Positions 25,225-35,280 of a stretch of 64,000 bases of DNA are shown piece by piece (position 1 is the first letter of the stretch; each line of letters starts with the position of its first letter). The position numbers and the translations under genes are program-made. Source of the stretch: Pseudohalioglobus sediminis (GTDB lineage Bacteria; Pseudomonadota; Gammaproteobacteria; Pseudomonadales; Halieaceae); contig NZ_VTUX01000002.1 of assembly GCF_008370495.1 (NCBI RefSeq), positions 1-64,000 of the forward strand, given 5' to 3'. The notes under the pieces are model-generated. The model searched no databases. It was not told where the DNA came from and saw only the letters and a program-made list of their open reading frames with translations.

Positions 25225-26958
25225 ATGACAACACCAAACAGCAATGACCTGATCGCAAGTCTGGAGAATCCGTTCGCTGAAAAGAATGAGCAGGAATTCC
25301 GTGTGCCGGGCCAGGTGGACTCCGCCCCCGGCCTTTACGAACACGCAATGAAGCACGGGTGGGAGCTGCAGCAGCGCCCCTACCTGGCTGGCGGTGTGAA
25401 GAATATCCAGCGCCAGCACCAGAAGCACCGCATGACTATCTGGGAGCGTATCCAGTGCCTGGCGGACGCTGCTCCCACAGTGTTGTACCAGAACTGGGGA
25501 CCCAACCTGGACGGTGCTTCACTGGTAACGGCACTTATTAAGGTGAATGGTCGCGATGTGGCAATTTACGGCCATGATTTCACGGTGCGTGCCGGCTCCA
25601 TGGATGCCACCAATGGCGACAAGCTGGCGCGACTGTTCGAACTGGCAGCCAAGCGTCGTATACCCGTGGTGGGCCTGAACGATTCAGCCGGTGCCTACAT
25701 CCCCGCCGGCGTTGGCGGGCTTGACGGGTATGCCGATGCCTTCACAGCGCTGCGCAAGATTTCCGGCGTGGTGCCGAGCATCATGTGCATGTTCGGGTTT
25801 AACGCCGGCGGTGGTTCCTACCTGCCGCGCCAGGGCTCGTTCCTGATTCAGCCCAATGAGACCTTTTTCGGGCTCACCGGGCCCGGCGTGGTCAAGTCGG
25901 TGCTGGGTGAGGATGTCACGCCGGATGAACTCGGCGGCCCGGGCGTGCACAGCCAGAGCGGCGTCACCGACTTTGTGGTGCCCGATGAAGAAGCGGCACT
26001 GCGCAAGGTACGTGCCTTGCTGGCCTACCTGCCCAGTCACAACGGTGAGTTGCCGCCACACCAACCCTCTTCAGACCCGGTAACCCGCAAGACCTGGGAT
26101 ATCGATATCCTGTTGAAGAAGGCGTTCAACTCTCCCACCGGATTCAATACCCCCTTTGATATCAGCATCCTGATCCAGCAGCTGTGCGATCACGGTGACT
26201 TTATTGAAATCCAGCCGGAGCGCGCACGGAATACCATCACTGCCCTGGGCCGTATGGGCGGCAATGTGGTTGGCTTCGTTGCCAACAATTCCTCGGTGGC
26301 CTCGGGGCAGATCGATATCGATGCCGCATACAAGAATGCGCGCTTTATCCGTTTCTGCAACCTGTACAACGTGCCCATGATATTCCTCGAGGACACTACC
26401 GGCTTCCTGCCCGGCAAGGAACAGGAGAGCCGGGGCATCGTGCAGGCGGGGCGGGCCATGCTCGACGCCATCGTCGACCTGCGTACCCCGCGGTTCCTGG
26501 TACTGGTGCGTAACGCTTTCGGCGGCGCCTACGCCTCGTATAACAACTACCCAACAGGTGCCGACTTTGTCGTCGCGCTACCCACCACTCGGGTTGCGGT
26601 GATGGGCCCAGCCGGTGTCGAGTATGTATACAAGGATGAACTGAAAAAGATTCGCAGCTCCGTAAAGCAGCGCATTGCTGACGAAACCGCGGCGCAGAAA
26701 GCCGCCGGTCTCGACGATGCCGCCGCAGCCGCTGCCGCCGAGCAACTGGTGGGCGACTGGGTCAAGGGCGAAGAGATATTACTCGCGCAACGCTACGAGC
26801 AGGAGTTGATGAATCCTGACGAGGCACTCAGTCTCGGATCGATCTCGCAGATCGTGATGCCCTCTGACCTGCGTCATGTGCTGGCGGAACATATGGACTT
26901 CTGTCTGCGTCACTACGAGCCCACACCGCTGCAGTCTGTACAGCGCGAATTCCACTAA
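25225..26958 (+). CDS. Propionyl-CoA carboxylase-type carboxyltransferase (beta) subunit
   Basis: The 577-residue protein is the carboxyltransferase of a biotin-dependent acyl-CoA carboxylase, with the two crotonase-fold halves expected. The N-terminal half contains [44 protein letters not shown] and the acyl-CoA oxyanion segment [14 protein letters not shown]. The C-terminal half contains [38 protein letters not shown] and [20 protein letters not shown]. It is about 60 residues longer than typical PccB (about 510-540), with an Ala-rich insert near 500. Start ATG 25225 is preferred to the in-frame extension beginning at 25063. Pathway context (epimerase, mutase, MeaB) supports propionyl-CoA as substrate. 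Confidence 0.88.
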   Translation: MTTPNSNDLIASLENPFAEKNEQEFRVPGQVDSAPGLYEHAMKHGWELQQRPYLAGGVKNIQRQHQKHRMTIWERIQCLADAAPTVLYQNWGPNLDGASLVTALIKVNGRDVAIYGHDFTVRAGSMDATNGDKLARLFELAAKRRIPVVGLNDSAGAYIPAGVGGLDGYADAFTALRKISGVVPSIMCMFGFNAGGGSYLPRQGSFLIQPNETFFGLTGPGVVKSVLGEDVTPDELGGPGVHSQSGVTDFVVPDEEAALRKVRALLAYLPSHNGELPPHQPSSDPVTRKTWDIDILLKKAFNSPTGFNTPFDISILIQQLCDHGDFIEIQPERARNTITALGRMGGNVVGFVANNSSVASGQIDIDAAYKNARFIRFCNLYNVPMIFLEDTTGFLPGKEQESRGIVQAGRAMLDAIVDLRTPRFLVLVRNAFGGAYASYNNYPTGADFVVALPTTRVAVMGPAGVEYVYKDELKKIRSSVKQRIADETAAQKAAGLDDAAAAAAAEQLVGDWVKGEEILLAQRYEQELMNPDEALSLGSISQIVMPSDLRHVLAEHMDFCLRHYEPTPLQSVQREFH

Positions 26959-26983
26959 GCACGGCCCACGAGAGGATTTACAC

Positions 26984-29797
26984 GTGTCCAACGAACACTA
27001 TTTGAGTAACCCCCTGATCCACCGTGATCGCCGCCTGGGCCGTCGTCACAACGACTGGGTCAAGCAGTTTGACTGCACACATATGCGCCCGCTTATCATC
27101 TGCCGCGGCCCCATCCGCAAGGAGGCGATGGATGTCTTCGCCGAGATGGGCATCGACACGTTTGGCATTCTGCTCTCTGAAAAGGATTCCATCGTCTACA
27201 AGAACGCGCTGGCACCGGAGCTGCGCTCCTTGACTGACCCTGACCGCGTCCACCGCGTGCCGGACTATACCGGCGCCAATAAGGAAGAGCGCGACCAGCG
27301 CATCAAGCAGATCATCAATATTGCCCGCGAGAATGATTACAACTCGATCTTCGCCGGCTACGGTTTTATGGCCGAGGACGAAACCATGGTCGCAGCCATG
27401 GAAAAGGCCGGCCTGAAGTTCATCGGCCCCTGCTCGCGGACAGTGCACGATGCGGGACTCAAGGACGAGGCCAAACGCACCGCGTTGAAAGCGGGCGTAT
27501 CGGTCACTCCCGGTATCGACAATGGCACCGCTTTGACCCTGCTGAAGAAACACCCCGACGTGGCCGCGCTGAAAGCACTGGTGGCGAGCGAGGGGCTGGA
27601 TGTTGATGCGGCCGCGCTGGATGATTCGACGATTGAACTGGCCGATAAGGCCGACATGGTGCTGGCGGCGTCCTATGTGAAAGGCATAGACCTCTACACC
27701 GTGGATGAGCTGTGTGAAACGCTGACCGAGGCTGTTGAGAAAATGGCGGCGGACTACCCGGAAAACCGCATCAGGCTCAAGGCGATTTCCGGCGGTGGCG
27801 GTAAAGGCCAGCGCATCCTGCCCATCGGCCAGTCAGCGCGCACCCCGGAAATGGTTCGCGAGATTCTCAACGAAGTGAAGACTACCGGCGTCGGCGATAA
27901 CAAAAACGTGCTGGTGGAACTGAACATCGAGACCACGCGTCACCAGGAGATCCAGGCCATTGGTAACGGTGTCTGGAGCATGTCCATGGGCGGTCGCGAC
28001 TGCTCCCTGCAGATGCATGAGCAAAAACTTCTGGAAGTATCGGTCACGGTGGAGTCACTGCAGGCGGCGATCGAACAGGCTGAGGCTGCTGGTAAGGCCA
28101 AAGAAGCGCAGGTGCTGAGACAGGACCTGGAGACACTGGAAGCCATGGAGGATGAAGCGGCCCGCTTTGGTGAGGCTGTGGGCCTGGATTCGGTGTCGAC
28201 CTTTGAGTGTATCGTGGATCGAGACAAGCATTTCTTCATGGAAATGAATACCCGCATCCAGGTAGAGCACCGGGTTACCGAGCTGTGCTACGCACTGCAC
28301 TTTGCCAATCCCGATAACCCGAACGAAAGCTTCGAGGTTGAATCGCTGGTAGAACTGATGGTGTTGCTGGCAGCACACGGACCCAAGCTGCCCAAACCGA
28401 CCCGCCGTGTGCGTCACAACGATTCTGTCGAGGCCCGTCTCAACGCCACCAACCAGGCGCTGCAACCCAGTGCCGGTGGTGTCATAGAGTACTGGTCAGA
28501 CGCAATCGACGGTGAAATTCGCGATGACCAGGGCATCAGCCTGCACAATCCCGACACCGACGTGTTTATGAAGTACACGCTGGCGGGGGCTTACGATTCC
28601 AATATCGCCCTGTTGTTGACCGTGGGCGATACGCGGCTGGATACCTATGAGCGCATGGCGGAAGTGATTCGCCAGACAACGATGCGCGGCAAGGACCTGG
28701 CGACCAATCTGGAATTCCACTACGGGCTGGTTAACTGGTTTATCGGGCAGAACATCAACGCCCGCCCGACAACGCGCTTTATCGTGCCCTACCTCACGGC
28801 CGTGGGGCAGTTGAAACAGCAGGGCAATAACATGGACCTGGGCTATGCCTGGTCACAAATCTGTGCATCCGCGCTCGCCGGGCTGGAAGGTGACGCCGCC
28901 AGGGCGCAGAAGCAGGCCCTGGAGCAGAAGCAGACACTGTTGCTGCGGCCACTGGAAATACTGCTGCACGAACCGCATATCCTTAGCGGTTGGCTGAGCA
29001 TCAATCACGACAGCTACACCATGATAGATGGCAAGATCAGCTGGAACGAGAACCCCATCGAACTGCTTGCTGACACCTACCATTTCCTCAATATGGATTA
29101 CGCCCCCGGTGACCCCGCGGCCAGTATGATCTGGGATCACGATAACGAGATATTGCAGCAGGCGCTGGATTTTTACGCCGAGCTCAACAACCGCCTGGAT
29201 GCAGAGGACTGGATCGAGCTGCAGACGGCGCTGGAGGCCGAGGCCGCGCCAGAGGGTATCGATGACGCACTGTGGGCGCAGATTCGTGCCGCGCACGCCG
29301 GTTACCAGGCCGGCACAGAACTGCTCGGTGTCCTGCCCAGCATCGCCGAGTACACCGGGTTCTACGAGTTGAGCGTCAACGACGACCTGACCATTCACAT
29401 ACCCGAACGCCTCCTGGACGAGAACCTCCAGGATGCCATGGCCAAGGTCCTGGTACCCCCGCCGGTGGCCAAGAGCGATGAGATACTGGCTGAGAGCGGC
29501 GGTATGTTTTATGGCCGCGAAACGCCGGAAGCAGAGCTTTACATCCAGGAAGGTGATCACTTCGAGGCCGGCGACCCGCTCTACATCGTGGAAGTGATGA
29601 AAATGTTCAACAAGGTGTATGCGCCCTTCGCCGGCACCGTAGACCAGGTCCTCATCGATACCGACGGTGTCATCATCAGCAAGGGGCAGCCGCTGTTCAA
29701 GATCACGCCTGACGAGAAGATCGAGGTGGAGTCCCCGGAAGAGATCGCGGCGCGCCGGCGCGCCTCCACCAGCGTATTCCTCGAACAATTGATTTAG
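26984..29797 (+). CDS. Biotin carboxylase with fused biotin carrier domain, extended (propionyl-CoA carboxylase alpha-like)
   Basis: The 937-residue protein carries a biotin carboxylase ATP-grasp core: ISGGGGKGQR ATP loop near 265-275 and FFMEMNTRIQVEHRVTEL active site near 417-434. The C-terminal biotinyl domain has EVMKM, with Lys873 as the biotin site. Typical alpha subunits are about 650-670 residues. Here about 75 extra residues sit between VSVTPG (about 172-177) and the glycine loop, where known enzymes have about 25, and a further 280-residue stretch lies between the core and the biotinyl domain. GTG start at 26984 after GAGAGG. It forms ATP-dependent carboxybiotin and passes it to the beta subunit encoded 25 bases upstream. 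Confidence 0.85.
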   Translation: MSNEHYLSNPLIHRDRRLGRRHNDWVKQFDCTHMRPLIICRGPIRKEAMDVFAEMGIDTFGILLSEKDSIVYKNALAPELRSLTDPDRVHRVPDYTGANKEERDQRIKQIINIARENDYNSIFAGYGFMAEDETMVAAMEKAGLKFIGPCSRTVHDAGLKDEAKRTALKAGVSVTPGIDNGTALTLLKKHPDVAALKALVASEGLDVDAAALDDSTIELADKADMVLAASYVKGIDLYTVDELCETLTEAVEKMAADYPENRIRLKAISGGGGKGQRILPIGQSARTPEMVREILNEVKTTGVGDNKNVLVELNIETTRHQEIQAIGNGVWSMSMGGRDCSLQMHEQKLLEVSVTVESLQAAIEQAEAAGKAKEAQVLRQDLETLEAMEDEAARFGEAVGLDSVSTFECIVDRDKHFFMEMNTRIQVEHRVTELCYALHFANPDNPNESFEVESLVELMVLLAAHGPKLPKPTRRVRHNDSVEARLNATNQALQPSAGGVIEYWSDAIDGEIRDDQGISLHNPDTDVFMKYTLAGAYDSNIALLLTVGDTRLDTYERMAEVIRQTTMRGKDLATNLEFHYGLVNWFIGQNINARPTTRFIVPYLTAVGQLKQQGNNMDLGYAWSQICASALAGLEGDAARAQKQALEQKQTLLLRPLEILLHEPHILSGWLSINHDSYTMIDGKISWNENPIELLADTYHFLNMDYAPGDPAASMIWDHDNEILQQALDFYAELNNRLDAEDWIELQTALEAEAAPEGIDDALWAQIRAAHAGYQAGTELLGVLPSIAEYTGFYELSVNDDLTIHIPERLLDENLQDAMAKVLVPPPVAKSDEILAESGGMFYGRETPEAELYIQEGDHFEAGDPLYIVEVMKMFNKVYAPFAGTVDQVLIDTDGVIISKGQPLFKITPDEKIEVESPEEIAARRRASTSVFLEQLI

Positions 29798-29808
29798 GGA
29801 GACACACC

Positions 29809-30219
29809 ATGATCACAGCCCTGGACCACATTGCGATTGCAGTGCCTGACTTCGACAAGGCTATCAAGCGCTTTATGGAGGACTTCGGTCTTAACTTTGA
29901 AGGTACCGAGGACGTGCCGGCTGCCAAAACCTCGACGGCTTTTTTCCCGGTACCCCCCACCAGTATTGAACTGGTGCATCCTTTGAACGGTGAAGGCCCC
30001 ATAGCGGGTTACCTGGAGAAGAAGGGTGGTGGCTTGCACCACATCTGCTTCCGCTCCGATAACATCGAGGAAGACGTTGAGCGACTCAAGGCCAAGGGAT
30101 ACCAGTTCCTCGCAGACGCTCCCACCCCGGGCGCGCACGGCTCAAAGGTGATTTTCATTCATCCAAAGAGTTGCGACGGCGTGCTGATCGAGATCAATCA
30201 GCCTGCCGACGGGCACTGA
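29809..30219 (+). CDS. mce: Methylmalonyl-CoA epimerase
   Basis: The 136-residue vicinal-oxygen-chelate (glyoxalase) fold protein interconverts (2S)- and (2R)-methylmalonyl-CoA, linking the carboxylase to the mutase. Diagnostic stretches are LDHIAIAVPDFDKAIK at the start (metal-binding His), STAFFPVPPTSIELVHPL, GGGLHHICFRSDNIEEDV (second metal site) and DGVLIEINQP at the end. It lies 11 bases after the carboxylase with a good ribosome-binding site (GGGAGA). Confidence 0.93.
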   Translation: MITALDHIAIAVPDFDKAIKRFMEDFGLNFEGTEDVPAAKTSTAFFPVPPTSIELVHPLNGEGPIAGYLEKKGGGLHHICFRSDNIEEDVERLKAKGYQFLADAPTPGAHGSKVIFIHPKSCDGVLIEINQPADGH

Positions 30220-30271
30220 AACGGGTAACCATTACATCCGGTAGCGACCAACAGAACAGCGGGACAACAGT

Positions 30272-32428
30272 ATGAGCGACAATATCTACGACAAAGCGAA
30301 AGCGACACCGCAAGCCTGGGCTGAACTGGCGAGCAAGCAATTGCGCGGCAAGCCGCTCGAGGACCTGACCTGGCATACGCCAGAAGATATTGACGTAAAG
30401 CCGCTGTACACAGCCGCCGACACCGAGCAGCTGGATTTCGCCGATACCATGCCTGGCATGTCGCCCTACATACGCGGCCCACAGGCCACCATGTATGCCG
30501 GTAGACCCTGGACAATCCGCCAGTACGCCGGTTTCTCCACGGCGGAGGAGTCCAACGCCTTCTATCGCAAGGCCCTCGCAGCCGGCGGGCAGGGCGTTTC
30601 CGTCGCCTTTGACCTGGCCACGCATCGCGGTTACGACTCGGATCATCCGCGCGTGTCAGGAGATGTCGGTAAAGCCGGTGTGGCGATCGACTCCGTCGAG
30701 GACATGAAAATCCTGTTCGATGATATCCCGTTGGACAAGGTATCCGTATCCATGACCATGAACGGCGCCGTGCTCCCGGTGCTGGCGGGCTATATCGTCG
30801 CAGCTGAAGAGCAGGGCGTTAGTCAGGCCGACCTCGCCGGCACTATCCAGAATGACATCCTGAAAGAATTCATGGTGCGCAATACCTACATTTACCCGCC
30901 CGCACCGAGCATGAAAATCATTGGCGATATCATCGCCTATTGCTCGGAAAACATGCCGCGCTTCAACACCATTTCCATTTCCGGGTATCACATCCAGGAA
31001 GCCGGGGCCAATGCCGCGCTGGAACTGGCGTACACGCTGGCGGACGGCAAGGAATACATCCGCACGGCACTGGCTGCGGGCCTGGATATCGATCAGTTTG
31101 CTCCGCGCCTGTCCTTCTTCTGGGGCATCGGCATGAACTTCTATATGGAGATCGCCAAGATGCGCGCCGCGCGCCTGTTGTGGGCGCGGATCGTGGGGCA
31201 ATTCAACCCGCAAAATCCCAAGAGCTCCATGCTGCGTACCCACTGCCAGACATCCGGCTGGTCGCTTACCGAGCAGGATCCCTATAACAACGTGGTGCGC
31301 ACGACCATCGAGGCCATGGCGGCGGTCTTCGGCGGCACCCAGTCGCTGCACACCAATGCGCTGGATGAAGCGATCGCGCTGCCCACCGAGTTCTCCGCAC
31401 GTATTGCCCGTAACACCCAGTTGATCATCCAGGAAGAAACCGGCATCACCAATGTGGTGGATCCCTGGGGTGGCTCCTACATGATGGAGAGCCTGACCCA
31501 GGATATTGCGGACAAGGCCTGGGAACTGATCGAGGAGATCGAGGAGGCCGGCGGTATGGCCAAGGCGATCGAAACCGGTATGCCCAAGCTGCGCATCGAA
31601 GAGGCAGCGGCTCGTAAGCAGGCGCGTATTGATCGCGGCGACGACGTCATAGTGGGCGTCAACAAATATGTACAGGACCAGGAAGACGACGTCGATGTGC
31701 TGGAGATCGACAACAATGCCGTGCGCGAGGCACAGCTGGCACGGCTCGCCAAAGTCAGGGAGTCTCGCGACGAGGCTGCGGTAGAGGCGATTCTCGAGGA
31801 CATTTATCAGGCGGCGGTGTCCGGAGACGGCAACCTGCTGGCGCTGGCCGTGGAGGCCACCCGTCGCCGCGCCACGGTCGGGGAGATTTCCTTCGCCATG
31901 GAGCGTGAGTTCGGCCGCTTCAACGCCCAGGCGCAAACCGTGTCCGGCGTCTATGGCAGCGCCTTCCAGGAAGACGACGACTGGCAGGCGATCAGCAAGG
32001 ATATCGACGCGTTCGTTGATCAGCACGGGCGCAGGCCGCGCATGCTGGTATGCAAAATGGGCCAGGACGGCCACGATCGCGGCGCCAAGGTTGTTGCCAC
32101 AGCTTTCGCCGATGTCGGCTTCGATATCGACCTGTCCCCGATGTTCTCCACCCCTGAAGAAGTGGCACGACAGGCGATCGAGAATGACGTGCACGTGGTG
32201 GGGGCTTCGTCTCTTGCTGCGGGTCACAAGACCTTGGTCCCGGAGCTTGTTGAGGAACTGAGGAAGCAGGGCGCGGACGATATTGTGGTCATCGCTGGCG
32301 GCGTGATTCCGCGTCAGGATTACGACTTCCTTTACGAGGCCGGGGTGAAATGTATTTTTGGGCCAGGGACACCGATTCCGGTTTGTGCGCGAGAGGTGCT
32401 TGATGCCGTTAACTCGGCGCAGGGGTAA
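30272..32428 (+). CDS. Methylmalonyl-CoA mutase (adenosylcobalamin-dependent, single chain)
   Basis: The 718-residue catalytic chain isomerises (2R)-methylmalonyl-CoA to succinyl-CoA. The N-terminal barrel (about 1-560) has the substrate-gating [22 protein letters not shown] segment and [19 protein letters not shown]. The C-terminal B12-binding domain (about 580-718) contains the lower-ligand motif [20 protein letters not shown] (DxHxxG, His is the cobalt ligand), [12 protein letters not shown] and VIAGGVIP. Length matches the homodimeric or large-subunit form; no separate small subunit is seen. It is the B12-dependent step of the operon and is followed by its GTPase chaperone MeaB. Confidence 0.96.
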   Translation: MSDNIYDKAKATPQAWAELASKQLRGKPLEDLTWHTPEDIDVKPLYTAADTEQLDFADTMPGMSPYIRGPQATMYAGRPWTIRQYAGFSTAEESNAFYRKALAAGGQGVSVAFDLATHRGYDSDHPRVSGDVGKAGVAIDSVEDMKILFDDIPLDKVSVSMTMNGAVLPVLAGYIVAAEEQGVSQADLAGTIQNDILKEFMVRNTYIYPPAPSMKIIGDIIAYCSENMPRFNTISISGYHIQEAGANAALELAYTLADGKEYIRTALAAGLDIDQFAPRLSFFWGIGMNFYMEIAKMRAARLLWARIVGQFNPQNPKSSMLRTHCQTSGWSLTEQDPYNNVVRTTIEAMAAVFGGTQSLHTNALDEAIALPTEFSARIARNTQLIIQEETGITNVVDPWGGSYMMESLTQDIADKAWELIEEIEEAGGMAKAIETGMPKLRIEEAAARKQARIDRGDDVIVGVNKYVQDQEDDVDVLEIDNNAVREAQLARLAKVRESRDEAAVEAILEDIYQAAVSGDGNLLALAVEATRRRATVGEISFAMEREFGRFNAQAQTVSGVYGSAFQEDDDWQAISKDIDAFVDQHGRRPRMLVCKMGQDGHDRGAKVVATAFADVGFDIDLSPMFSTPEEVARQAIENDVHVVGASSLAAGHKTLVPELVEELRKQGADDIVVIAGGVIPRQDYDFLYEAGVKCIFGPGTPIPVCAREVLDAVNSAQG

Positions 32429-32509
32429 TAGAGCGAATTCTTTCGCGGCGCGGGGCACGCCTGGCGAGCATCACGTGCCATCTCCGACGCTCAGGTATAC
32501 TGGATCGCA

Positions 32510-33469
32510 ATGAACAACATCGACCTCGATAAGCTACTCGCCGGTAACCGCCGCGCATTGGCCAAGGCGATCACCCTGGTGGAAAGCAAGCTGGATACGC
32601 ACCGCGAACAGGCCCAGGACGTTCTCGAACAGGTCCTCCCACACAGCGGCAACAGCATCCGCGTGGGCATAACCGGGGTGCCCGGCGTCGGCAAGTCCAC
32701 CTTTATCGAAGCCTTCGGGCTCTATCTCATCGAGCAGGGCAAACGCGTGGCTGTTCTGGCGGTCGACCCAAGCTCGCCTATCGCAGGTGGCTCTATCCTG
32801 GGTGACAAGACCCGCATGGAAGAACTGTCCCGCCGTGAGGAGGCGTTTATCCGCCCCTCACCCTCTGAAGGCGCCCTCGGCGGCGTAGCACAGAAAACCC
32901 GCGAAACCATGCTGCTGTGCGAGGCGGCCGGCTACGACGTCATCCTTGTAGAGACTGTTGGCGTGGGGCAGAGCGAATACCAGGTCGCGGGCATGGTCGA
33001 TTTTTTCATGGTGCTGATGCTGCCCGGTGGCGGCGACGAACTGCAGGGCATCAAGAAGGGGATTATGGAGCTCGCCGATGCGCTGGTCATCAACAAGGCC
33101 GATGGTGACAGCGAGAATCTGGCACAGCTGGCGCGCCAGCAATATACCAGTGCCATGAACCTGCTGCGACATACCAGTTTCTGGACGCCGCGAGTGATGA
33201 CCTGCAGCGCTCTCAAACAGATCAATATCGACGCGATCTGGGGCATGGTCGTAGAGTATTACTTTCGCGCTCTGGATGAGGGCGGGTTTTACCAGAAGCG
33301 TGCCCAGCAAAACCGGGACTGGCTGCACCAGCTCATCAACGAGATGCTGTTGTTGAAGCTGAGCCGCAGCGCGGAGGTGAAACAACTTTTGCCGGTGTTG
33401 GAACAGGAGGTCGAGGCAGACCGTAAAACCGCTTACACTGCGGCCAGGGAAATTATTGCATTGTTGTAG
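32510..33469 (+). CDS. meaB: Methylmalonyl-CoA mutase-associated GTPase MeaB
   Basis: The 319-residue G3E-type GTPase (MeaB/ArgK family) protects the mutase from inactivation and gates cofactor loading. The Walker A loop is GVPGVGKST at 56-64, followed by AVLAVDPSSPIAGGSILGDKTRM. Walker B/switch residues are VILVETVGVGQSE, and the G4-type NKADGD motif is present. It starts 81 bases after the mutase gene. Location directly after the mutase is the usual arrangement. Confidence 0.95.
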   Translation: MNNIDLDKLLAGNRRALAKAITLVESKLDTHREQAQDVLEQVLPHSGNSIRVGITGVPGVGKSTFIEAFGLYLIEQGKRVAVLAVDPSSPIAGGSILGDKTRMEELSRREEAFIRPSPSEGALGGVAQKTRETMLLCEAAGYDVILVETVGVGQSEYQVAGMVDFFMVLMLPGGGDELQGIKKGIMELADALVINKADGDSENLAQLARQQYTSAMNLLRHTSFWTPRVMTCSALKQINIDAIWGMVVEYYFRALDEGGFYQKRAQQNRDWLHQLINEMLLLKLSRSAEVKQLLPVLEQEVEADRKTAYTAAREIIALL

Positions 33470-33539
33470 CCGCTGTCTGCCTTAGCCCCATGCGGGCGGG
33501 CAGGCTGGATCAGGCACCGGATGTGCCGGGAGAGCAGTG

Positions 33540-34406
33540 ATGAAGTTTTGGCAGGCCTTGACGTGGATTGAGCCGGAGCAACTGCTGGAGGCAGCGAAGT
33601 TTGCCGAGGAAGTTGGCTTCGAAGGCGTCTTTCTCGGCGACCATGGCGTCTACCCGCAGCAGGTCACCGCCCGCTACCCTTACTCGACAGATGGGCTGCC
33701 GCCAATGGCTCCCGAAGACCCGTACCCGGACTGCTGGGTAACCCTGGGCGCACTCTCCGCCGCGACCTCCACCCTGAAGTTCAGTGTTTCTGTGTACGTG
33801 CTGCCTTTGCGCAACGTATTTGAGGTAGCCAGGGCTACCGGGTCCCTGGATTTATTCAGTGACGGTCGTTTCCTGTTTGGCGTGGGCGCGGGCTGGATGG
33901 AGGATGAGTTCGATATTTACGGTGTCCCCTTTCGCCAGCGCGGTAAGCGTATGGACGAGATGATCACCATCCTGCGCAAATTGTGGCAGGGGGGTTGGGT
34001 GGAGCACCAGGGCGAATACTATGATTTTCCGGCATTACAGGTCTCGCCGGCTCCCGGGCGCCAGGTTCCTGTGCTTGTGGGCGGTGGCAACAAGGCGGCC
34101 CTGCGGCGTGCAGCGCGCAACGATGGCTGGCTGGGTGCCGGCAGCGCGCCGGAAGAGGTGCCGGCGGTGCTGCAGGAAATTGCGCAATACCGTGCCGAAT
34201 ACCAGCGCCAGGACCAACCCTTTGAGACCATAGTAGGCCTGACCACGCCACCCGATGTGGATACCTTCAAGCGCCTTGAGGCGGCCGGCATGACCGCCGG
34301 CGTCTCGTATCCATTCAAGTTTGCCCTTGGCGCGCGTTCCTCGCTGGACGAGAAGAAGAGATTGATGGAACAGTTTGCCGAGTCGATAATCCGGCATTGC
34401 CGTTAG
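33540..34406 (+). CDS. LLM-class F420-type oxidoreductase (TIGR03619-like)
   Basis: The 288-residue luciferase-like TIM barrel resembles the TIGR03619 group of predicted F420-dependent oxidoreductases. Landmarks are EEVGFEGVFLGDHGVYP (about 22-38), WVTLGALSAATSTLKFSVSVYVLPLRN, DLFSDGRFLFGVGAGWMEDEF and VPVLVGGGNKAALRRAARNDGWLGAG. ATG 33540 is preferred to the GTG one codon earlier. It is followed 19 bases later by a Rieske protein and is the second LLM enzyme in the window. Cofactor (F420 or FMN) and substrate are unproven. Confidence 0.82.
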   Translation: MKFWQALTWIEPEQLLEAAKFAEEVGFEGVFLGDHGVYPQQVTARYPYSTDGLPPMAPEDPYPDCWVTLGALSAATSTLKFSVSVYVLPLRNVFEVARATGSLDLFSDGRFLFGVGAGWMEDEFDIYGVPFRQRGKRMDEMITILRKLWQGGWVEHQGEYYDFPALQVSPAPGRQVPVLVGGGNKAALRRAARNDGWLGAGSAPEEVPAVLQEIAQYRAEYQRQDQPFETIVGLTTPPDVDTFKRLEAAGMTAGVSYPFKFALGARSSLDEKKRLMEQFAESIIRHCR

Positions 34407-34425
34407 CGTCCGGAGTCAGCCGTTT

Positions 34426-34740
34426 ATGCGCTTCTACCCGCTTGAGAAAATGATGAACCTCGAGGACGGATACACGCGCCAGTTCAAGATAGACGCGCTA
34501 CAGTTACTGCTGGTCCAGAGGGAAGGTAGCGTGCATCTGCTGGAGGCGGCCTGCCCGCATCGCGGTCACCCCCTCAGTGAGGGTGAAATAGCCGATGGCG
34601 TCATGCGTTGCCCACGCCACAATTATCGCTTCTCGCTGCAGGACGGTACGCCGCTACAGCAGGTTGAGCATTGCCGGGCACTTCGGGTCTGGCCACTGGT
34701 TTACGAGGGCAATGAAATCGGCGTTATGCTGCCGGACTGA
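34426..34740 (+). CDS. Small Rieske [2Fe-2S] protein
   Basis: The 104-residue stand-alone Rieske ferredoxin-type protein has the cluster ligands C43 and H45 (CPHRGHP) and C62 and H65 (CPRHNYRF), matching the CxH ... CxxH pattern. It lacks an N-terminal helix, so it is soluble. Such proteins pass electrons to oxygenases or act as sensors. The adjacent LLM oxidoreductase suggests a two-component partnership, which is inference. Confidence 0.88.
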   Translation: MRFYPLEKMMNLEDGYTRQFKIDALQLLLVQREGSVHLLEAACPHRGHPLSEGEIADGVMRCPRHNYRFSLQDGTPLQQVEHCRALRVWPLVYEGNEIGVMLPD

Positions 34741-34832
34741 GCGCCAGGGGCGAATAAGGTGAGCATGGCGTAGCGTGCCCGGATTCAGTAAGGGCTAATC
34801 AAATTATGGGTTAACACCTGGAGGTACCGAAC

Positions 34833-35276
34833 ATGACCTGGAACATTTACCTGTCCGGCGAGATTCATACGGACTGGCGCGAGCAGATCAAGCAAGGTTG
34901 CAGCGAGCGCGCGCTGGATGTGAGCTTCAGTTCCGCCGTCACGGATCACGAGGCCAGCGACGCAGCAGGTGACGTGCTGGGGCCGGAGCAGGATAACTTC
35001 TGGCGTGATCACAAGTCGGCAAAGGTCAACGCCATACGCACCAGCACCCTGATCGGTCGTTGTGATATCGCTATTGTGCGTTTTGGCGACAAGTATAAAC
35101 AGTGGAACGCCGCCTTCGACGCCGGCCAGTGCGCTGCGCTGGGCAAGCCCTACATTACCCTGCACGACGAGGCGCTTATTCACCCGCTCAAGGAAGTAGA
35201 TGCCGCCGCCCTGGCATGGGCAAGCGATGTCGAGCAGGTGGTCAGCATTCTCGCGTATATCACCAGCCAGCAGTAA
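34833..35276 (+). CDS. YtoQ-family protein
   Basis: The 147-residue protein matches the YtoQ family (MTWNIYLSGEIHTDWREQI at the start, TDHEASDAAGD in the middle, RTSTLIGRCDIAIVRFGDKYKQWNAAFDAG and PYITLHDEALIHPLKEVDAAAL). The fold resembles nucleoside 2-deoxyribosyltransferases, but no reaction is established for the family. It has a fair ribosome-binding site (TGGAGG) and precedes the GNAT gene by four bases. Confidence 0.85.
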   Translation: MTWNIYLSGEIHTDWREQIKQGCSERALDVSFSSAVTDHEASDAAGDVLGPEQDNFWRDHKSAKVNAIRTSTLIGRCDIAIVRFGDKYKQWNAAFDAGQCAALGKPYITLHDEALIHPLKEVDAAALAWASDVEQVVSILAYITSQQ

Positions 35277-35280
35277 TCCC

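Noticed and set aside
30656-32458. Long open frame of about 600 residues antisense to the methylmalonyl-CoA mutase gene
   Set aside because: It mirrors codon structure of the real gene in GC-rich DNA and has no recognisable domain; the mutase on the plus strand accounts for the sequence.
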